NCBI GenBank assembly: GCA_964570205.1
Contig: CAZMXI010000093.1
Coordinates: forward strand, 1 to 19,421
Direction of reading: 5' to 3'
Length of the DNA stretch: 19,421 bases
Source of the DNA: CAZMXI01 sp964570205
GTDB lineage: Bacteria; Planctomycetota; Phycisphaerae; Tepidisphaerales; Tepidisphaeraceae
The notes under the pieces were generated by a model that searched no databases, was not told the origin of the DNA, and worked only from the letters and a program-made list of their open reading frames with translations. Shown here in pieces: positions 15,691 to 19,421 of this stretch. Within the stretch, counting starts at the first letter, position 1, and each line of letters opens with the position of its first letter. The translations under genes were made by a program, and so were the position numbers.

Positions 15691-17310
15691 ATGCGAAGAG
15701 CTCTGTCTTTGGGCCTCCTCTTTGGAGGTGGCCTGGGTCTTGCTTCGTCGGCGAATGCCGCCTTTGTCCATGTCATCGCCGCCACGGATGCGCCGGCGGC
15801 GGGCATCACCGACGCGACCTTCGCTGATTTCACTCGGCCGATCATCGGCGCGAATGGGCGGCTGGCTTTTGTCGCTACGGTCAAAGACGGCGGCACCGGC
15901 GTCGATAATAACGTGGGCATCTGGACGGTTGATCCCGAACGCAATCTGTCGCTGCTGGCCCGCACGGGCTCCGGAGCGCCGGGCGGCGGCAACTTCGCGC
16001 AGTTCTCCTTGCTGGCCGGCAGCGGGAACTACATTGCGTTCAGCGCGGCACTGAAGACCGAAGGCGATGTCTACTCCGCAAACGACACCGGCCTTTGGGG
16101 CCTGGACAGTTCGGGCAGCCTGGTGCGCATCGCCCGCGAGGGCAGCGCCGCGCCGGGCGTCACGGGCGGCGTTTTCAGCACGGTTTCCCTGCCGGATGTC
16201 GCCGCTGACGGGCAGATGGCGTTCAAGGCCGAATACCTTAAAGGCGGTTACACCTACAACAGCATCTGGCGTCGCAAGGCCGACGGCGGTCTCGCCCTGA
16301 TCGCCAGCATCGGCGACAGCTCGCCGGGCATCGATGGCGGCTCGTTTGCCTCATGGAACAGCATCGACATCGATAACCACGGCGGCGTTGTCAGCTACGG
16401 CACGGTCTATACCGGCGGCGACATCACCACGTCGAACAACCAGGGCATTTGGCGCACCGCCGCCGACGGCGCCACGTCGCTCGTTGCCCGCAAGGGCATC
16501 GCCCATGCCGACCTGGGCGGCGCCTCGATTTACCAGTTCACGTTCTCCCCAGAGGTCAGCTCGGCCGGGCACATCGCTTTCACGGCGACGCTGACCGGCG
16601 GCGGCCTGACAGGCACCAACGACCAGGCCATTCTGCTGGTCCAGCCCGACAACCACATCGGCGTGGCAGCCCGCGAGAGCGACCCCGTTCCGGGCGTCGA
16701 TGGCGTCAGTCTCCGCATTCTCGGCAGCGACGCCCTCGTCAATGCCCAGGGAATGACGGCATTCAATGCCGTGCTCAAGGGAATTAGCCCGGCCGTGACG
16801 ACCGCCACCGACACAGCCCTGTTCCAAACCGCTGCTGACGGCGCCCTGAACATGCTCGCCCGCGAGGGATTCGAAGCGCCCGACACCAACGGGGCGCTGT
16901 TCGGCGAGTTCAATCCTTTCGGATACAACGCGACTCTCAATGATGACGGCTATGTCTTCTTCAAGCAGAGCCTCAAGGTGGGCGGCGACGTGACCGCCGC
17001 CAATGACGTCGGGCTGTGGGCGGCTGGTCCGGACGCTGAACTCCAGCTTCTTCTTCGCGAGGGCCAGGACATCCGCCTTGCCGACGGGTCGAAGAAGACT
17101 CTGAGCAGCTTTGATTTCTACCTCGGCGGCGCCGCCGGCTACGGCGAAAACACCGCCGCCGCCATGAAGGATGTCGCCGTGCTGGCGACGTTCACCGACG
17201 GTTCCAAGGCCATTGTCGTCGCTCAGGTGCCCGAGCCGGCGACCTTCGGGCTGTTGCTGCCGGCGGCTGCGGCCGCGCTGCTGCGGCGCCGAAGCCGTAA
17301 GGCCGATTGA
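15691..17310 (+). CDS. PEP-CTERM protein with NxxGxxAF-type tandem repeats
   Basis: Probable exported protein of 539 residues, function unknown. The ATG at 15691 follows AAAGGAGA (15673-15680); a TTG at 15682 would be too close to that site. The signal peptide ends near residue 25 (SANA-A). About seven repeats of 60-70 residues begin with NGRLAF (55-60) and end with the copy at N417-DDGYVFF. Each has the plan N/D-x-x-G-x-x-A/V-F, a GG.....ND.G-W strand and an ARxG...PG turn, as in the NxxGxxAF choice-of-anchor family. Seven copies would fit a seven-bladed propeller. P514-E-P-A-T518, a hydrophobic stretch and LLRRRSRK form a textbook PEP-CTERM signal for exosortase processing. The gene stands alone with its own promoter and a downstream terminator hairpin. 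Confidence 0.88.
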   Translation: MRRALSLGLLFGGGLGLASSANAAFVHVIAATDAPAAGITDATFADFTRPIIGANGRLAFVATVKDGGTGVDNNVGIWTVDPERNLSLLARTGSGAPGGGNFAQFSLLAGSGNYIAFSAALKTEGDVYSANDTGLWGLDSSGSLVRIAREGSAAPGVTGGVFSTVSLPDVAADGQMAFKAEYLKGGYTYNSIWRRKADGGLALIASIGDSSPGIDGGSFASWNSIDIDNHGGVVSYGTVYTGGDITTSNNQGIWRTAADGATSLVARKGIAHADLGGASIYQFTFSPEVSSAGHIAFTATLTGGGLTGTNDQAILLVQPDNHIGVAARESDPVPGVDGVSLRILGSDALVNAQGMTAFNAVLKGISPAVTTATDTALFQTAADGALNMLAREGFEAPDTNGALFGEFNPFGYNATLNDDGYVFFKQSLKVGGDVTAANDVGLWAAGPDAELQLLLREGQDIRLADGSKKTLSSFDFYLGGAAGYGENTAAAMKDVAVLATFTDGSKAIVVAQVPEPATFGLLLPAAAAALLRRRSRKAD

Positions 17311-17340
17311 GCAATCGCTTGTGATCTCCTGACACTCAGC

Positions 17341-17367
17341 GGTGGCATGGCCCCAGGCCGTGCCACC
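17341..17367. terminator. Strong hairpin between convergent genes, probably a bidirectional terminator
   Basis: A 12-bp stem (17341-17352 with 17356-17367) contains one G-U pair and closes on a CCA triloop. It lies 30 nt after the PEP-CTERM stop and 6 nt after the stop of the minus-strand gene. No T-run follows on either strand, so it is a hairpin-only terminator, or a copy of a dispersed repeat of the kind often found at gene ends. Confidence 0.6.
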
Positions 17368-17373
17368 GCGTTG

Positions 17374-17946
17374 TCATGGATTGGAGACCTCCCAGATGGA
17401 AAGCACCCCCGATCCATGCACCCGGCACCCCAACTTCTTCACCCAGGTTTTGGTGACATGGTTGCAGTTGCTGAGGAGCGTGTATGTGCTGGAATGGTGC
17501 ACGAAGCCCAGGCCGAACCCGCTCACGTGGAGAGTCGGCAGCCCCTCTTCGTAGGCGGCATCCAGCTCGGCGCGCAGGGCGTCAACCTTCTGTCGGCTCA
17601 CAAGCAGCGCATACGTGTTCTCTTCCGGCTCCTGCCGCCTGGCTTGATCCACGGCATCGGGGCCGACAACTTCGCCGCGGCCCAGCGTCGCCCGCGTGGG
17701 CCAGAACAGCGCGGCCATGCCGTCCAGCGCGCCCGTGCGACCGAGCGCGTACCATTTCCAATCGCCGTATGCATAGCGAACAAACCGGCCCCGGGCAGCG
17801 GGCAGCAGCAGGCTTGAGTGCTTTCCGTGGTCCAACAGGTACACGGCCACGGGGTCATCGGGCTGCGCCGGCGGAATGATCCTATTTGAGCACCCGGCCA
17901 GCAATGAGGCCAGAATCGCCAGCAGCGAGACCGCGGCACACCGCAT
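17374..17946 (-). CDS. DUF2459-like lipoprotein
   Basis: 190 residues from the ATG at 17946, the start that gives a signal peptide with a lipobox (LLAGC, Cys at 19). A longer in-frame frame reaching 18561 lacks plausible coding features upstream. The body has VYLLDHGKHSSLLLP, then YGDWKWYALG, and near the C-terminus HHSSTYTLLSNCNHVTKTW. This resembles DUF2459: an early His-containing strand, a G-D-x-x-x-Y block, and a late N-C-N motif before an amphipathic helix. Function is unknown; the conserved His and Cys invite comparison with papain-like folds, but that is speculation. No clear Shine-Dalgarno site. A TetR-like palindrome and a TATTAG hexamer lie 80-100 bp upstream. Lipoprotein call is firm, family call moderate. 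Confidence 0.65.
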   Translation of the reverse strand: MRCAAVSLLAILASLLAGCSNRIIPPAQPDDPVAVYLLDHGKHSSLLLPAARGRFVRYAYGDWKWYALGRTGALDGMAALFWPTRATLGRGEVVGPDAVDQARRQEPEENTYALLVSRQKVDALRAELDAAYEEGLPTLHVSGFGLGFVHHSSTYTLLSNCNHVTKTWVKKLGCRVHGSGVLSIWEVSNP

Positions 17947-18031
17947 GGCCCGCGCCGAGTTGTGCGTTTCGCCCGCGACGGCGACATCATCTGCGCGCCG
18001 CGCGCATCGATTCTCATTGGCCGTGGCTAAT

Positions 18032-18045
18032 ACTGACCGGTCAGT
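18032..18045. promoter_or_regulatory. 14-bp perfect palindrome, TetR-operator-like
   Basis: ACTGACCGGTCAGT is a perfect inverted repeat with the same core, GACCGGTC, as the site at 76-89. On the minus strand it overlaps TATTAG (18032-18027), a possible -10 box for the lipoprotein gene, though no good -35 is seen. Its form suggests a TetR/AcrR-type dimer; the regulator is not in the window. Confidence 0.5.
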
Positions 18046-18212
18046 TCTGCCTGCCGCCCGCGCCCGCGGGCCGGGCCGGCACGGCGACGCCGGCGACTGC
18101 CTCCGCCGGCCGTCCTCCAGCGGACCCTCCGCGCATCTCCGAACGCGCGTCAATAGCCAAAAAGCAAGGAAAATCCGGCGATTTTTCAGGGCTAGAACCG
18201 CGCGAATCTTAA

Positions 18213-18241
18213 TTGCCCGGGCCCGATTCTGACGATATAGT
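18213..18241 (+). promoter_or_regulatory. Promoter of the candidate structured RNA
   Basis: TTGCCC at 18213-18218 (4/6) and TATAGT at 18236-18241 (5/6) are exactly 17 bp apart. No protein gene follows on this strand before the terminator at 18501. The predicted start is at 18247-18249. Confidence 0.5.
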
Positions 18242-18246
18242 TGTCG

Positions 18247-18534
18247 GTGTTCGGAAAATCTGCGGTGTTCGAGATCGAGGGCAGATTTTTGGTCGAACCG
18301 ATAAGCGAACCCAGGGGATAACCGCACGCCGGCCGCACGACCGCAGCATTCGCCTTGTGTACGCGGGCGAATCAAAGACGGGAAGCGAAAAGCGTGACCA
18401 GACGGGAGAACCCTCCCGATCGGTTTATCACCCACCTTAGCATAGGGTTCTGACTGAACGGCCCCTCGCACGGCACACGTGGATCGTTCCGGCCACAAAC
18501 AAAGTCCGCGGCCCAACCGGCGGCGGGCTTTTTT
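18247..18534 (+). ncRNA. Candidate free-standing structured RNA of unknown family
   Basis: A promoter, about 288 nt with no credible reading frame, and an intrinsic terminator lie in series on the + strand. Predicted helices, all read by eye: AAAATCTGC (18255-18263) with GCAGATTTT (18281-18289); AACCGAT (18296-18302) with ATCGGTT (18419-18425), enclosing ATTCGCC/GGCGAAT (18348-18354/18366-18372) and CGGGAG/CTCCCG (18403-18408/18413-18418) with an AACC loop; then the terminator. AGAACCCT (18407-18414) can instead pair with AGGGTTCT (18444-18451). I looked for marks of RNase P RNA, tmRNA, SRP RNA and common riboswitches and found none convincing; 6S RNA is not excluded. A divergent or unrecognised regulatory RNA is the working call. 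Confidence 0.45.
18501..18534 (+). terminator. Intrinsic terminator with T-run, possibly bidirectional
   Basis: AAAGTCCGC (18501-18509) pairs with GCGGGCTTT (18523-18531) with one G-U pair. After a G-G mismatch, GCC and GGC extend the stem to a CAACC loop. Six T residues (18529-18534) and then GTTG follow on the + strand. On the minus strand the same hairpin lies 28 nt after the stop of the glycoside-hydrolase-type gene and is followed by GTTTG, so it may end both transcripts. It is much better on the + strand. Confidence 0.7.
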
Positions 18535-18562
18535 GTTGCGCTGACAAGCTCCGTCATCCATA

Positions 18563-19421
18563 TCACTCCATCACGATGATGTCGTGAATCTCGACACGAG
18601 GCACTTCCAGCCGCACCTGCCCATTCTGATAGTCAAACCGCAGCGCCTTCCCGGCCGGCTCCATCGTCACAGTCGTCGGCCGGGCCGGGGCGCGGACGGC
18701 CACGGTTATCGGACCGACCGGCGCGATGGAATCGATGACGCCGGCGGCCTGGTGCGGGCCGGAGGTATTGACCAGATGCACCAGCAGCCTGCCGCCGTTG
18801 CGCGCCAGGCTCACATCCAAGTCCGGCGATCCCCCCACCTTCACTATCGGCTGCGGGAACAGCTCGCCCGTCAGACCGGCCAGAAACTGCCGCAAGGGCG
18901 CCGGGCGGGCGCCCAGATAGCTCTGGCCGGCGCTGAAATACGTTGCGGCGATTCGCCCCTTGCCGAGCCTGGCAATGGATGCCGCCGGAGACGATGCGGA
19001 ACCCGCGTCGGCCGCAATATGAAGCGAGCCGAATCCCCTCGCTCCAGCGCCCAGGCGAGCGGTCGCCGTCTGGCCCTTCGTCGCGACGAACTGGCCGGCC
19101 TGCACCAGGTGCATCGCGCCGCTCCGGGGCTCGAACGTCACGTCCAGTTCCTTTCGGAACAGCGCCGCCGAAGCAGGCCCGATCAGCAGCAGGTTGCCGC
19201 CATCTCTGACGTAACCATTCAGCGCCTCCCTGAACTTCAAATCCAGATACTGCCATTCCGGTACGACGATCAGCGGATACTCGGCCATCCGCCCGGCCAG
19301 ATGATGCTCGCCCACCACCTCGACCGACATCTGGCTCTCCAGCAGCGACTGCAGCACGCCGCTCACCGCCCCCAGATCGCGCGGAAACAGACCGTTCACC
19401 TTGCGATAATGCGCCTCGGTC
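18563..19421 (-). CDS. C-terminal part of a glycoside-hydrolase-type protein (beta-galactosidase trimerisation-like domain)
   Basis: The open frame continues past the right edge, so the start is missing; a GTG at 19399 is internal. The visible 285 residues have a glutamine-amidotransferase-like fold, with YPLIVVPEWQYLDLKFREAL then YVRDGGNLLLIGP, as in the trimerisation domain following the catalytic barrel of GH42-type beta-galactosidases and related planctomycete hydrolases. A beta-sandwich tail follows, with LLVHLVNTSGPHQ and RVEIHDIIVME at the end, as in several glycosidase C-terminal domains. The catalytic barrel and any signal peptide would be off-window, so substrate cannot be judged. 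The terminator at 18501-18534 lies 28 nt beyond the stop. Confidence 0.65.
   Translation of the reverse strand, partial: TEAHYRKVNGLFPRDLGAVSGVLQSLLESQMSVEVVGEHHLAGRMAEYPLIVVPEWQYLDLKFREALNGYVRDGGNLLLIGPASAALFRKELDVTFEPRSGAMHLVQAGQFVATKGQTATARLGAGARGFGSLHIAADAGSASSPAASIARLGKGRIAATYFSAGQSYLGARPAPLRQFLAGLTGELFPQPIVKVGGSPDLDVSLARNGGRLLVHLVNTSGPHQAAGVIDSIAPVGPITVAVRAPARPTTVTMEPAGKALRFDYQNGQVRLEVPRVEIHDIIVME

Larger units (their letters stand above)
17947..18246. other. Non-coding region upstream of the lipoprotein and RNA candidates
   Basis: No gene is supported in this stretch. Apart from the palindrome at 18032-18045 and the promoter at 18213-18241, it consists of very GC-rich DNA with short self-complementary runs (18055-18115), then a more AT-rich segment (18160-18215) that may serve as an upstream promoter element. 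Confidence 0.5.

Noticed and set aside
18247..18534. tmRNA, RNase P RNA or SRP RNA
   Set aside because: No tRNA-like 3' end with CCA, no conserved RNase P core (GAGGAAAGTC-type segment) and no SRP helix-8 motif could be found.
17947..18561. N-terminal extension of the lipoprotein gene to 18561
   Set aside because: The added sequence shows no domain, would bury the lipoprotein signal and crosses the terminator and the RNA candidate.

Overview
The window looks like a GC-rich chromosomal segment from a planctomycete, most likely Phycisphaerae or a relative. This rests on gene content: two PEP-CTERM surface proteins, a hydrazine-synthase-alpha-like propeller/cytochrome protein, a DUF4159 protein, a Tat-exported PhoD-type phosphatase, and housekeeping genes (ruvC, galK, trpD, mnmG) scattered outside their usual operons. 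No rRNA or tRNA gene, CRISPR array or insertion sequence was recognised.

Layout. 1-4428 (+): a T5SS/PEP-CTERM-repeat protein behind a near-consensus promoter with a 14-bp palindrome in its spacer, then a secreted HzsA-like protein with two CxxCH haem motifs. 4429-4852 is non-coding; it ends in an AT-rich putative promoter, a perfect hairpin and a tandem 9-mer. 4853-6292 (+): a lone phage-type terminase large subunit with no other phage gene in view. 6309-7862 (-): a PhoD-like phosphatase that converges on the terminase gene and diverges from ruvC (7928-8437, +). Both divergent genes have a -10-like hexamer placed so that transcription would begin at about the start codon.

8533-15390 (+): a large envelope protein with terpenoid-cyclase-like repeats and DUF4159-type domains, then galK, trpD and mnmG in one direction. 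galK and mnmG each have a candidate promoter, so this is probably not one operon. 15391-15690 is a regulatory region with a tandem repeat, a promoter, a leader hairpin and a palindrome, ahead of a second PEP-CTERM protein with seven NxxGxxAF-type repeats (15691-17310). A strong hairpin at 17341-17367 separates it from a convergent DUF2459-like lipoprotein gene (17374-17946, -).

17947-18562 has no convincing gene. It holds a second TetR-operator-like palindrome with the same 8-bp core as the one in the first promoter. It also holds what may be the most interesting element of the window: a candidate free-standing structured RNA of about 290 nt on the + strand, with its own promoter (18213-18241) and terminator (18501-18534), which I cannot place in a known family. 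The window closes with the C-terminal part of a minus-strand glycoside-hydrolase-type protein that runs off the right edge.

Most genes appear to serve the envelope or exported functions (PEP-CTERM proteins, the haem protein, phosphatase, lipoprotein, DUF4159 protein), with housekeeping genes interspersed. The exosortase that would process the PEP-CTERM proteins, the TetR-type regulator that might bind the palindromes, and partners for the terminase must lie elsewhere, if they exist.
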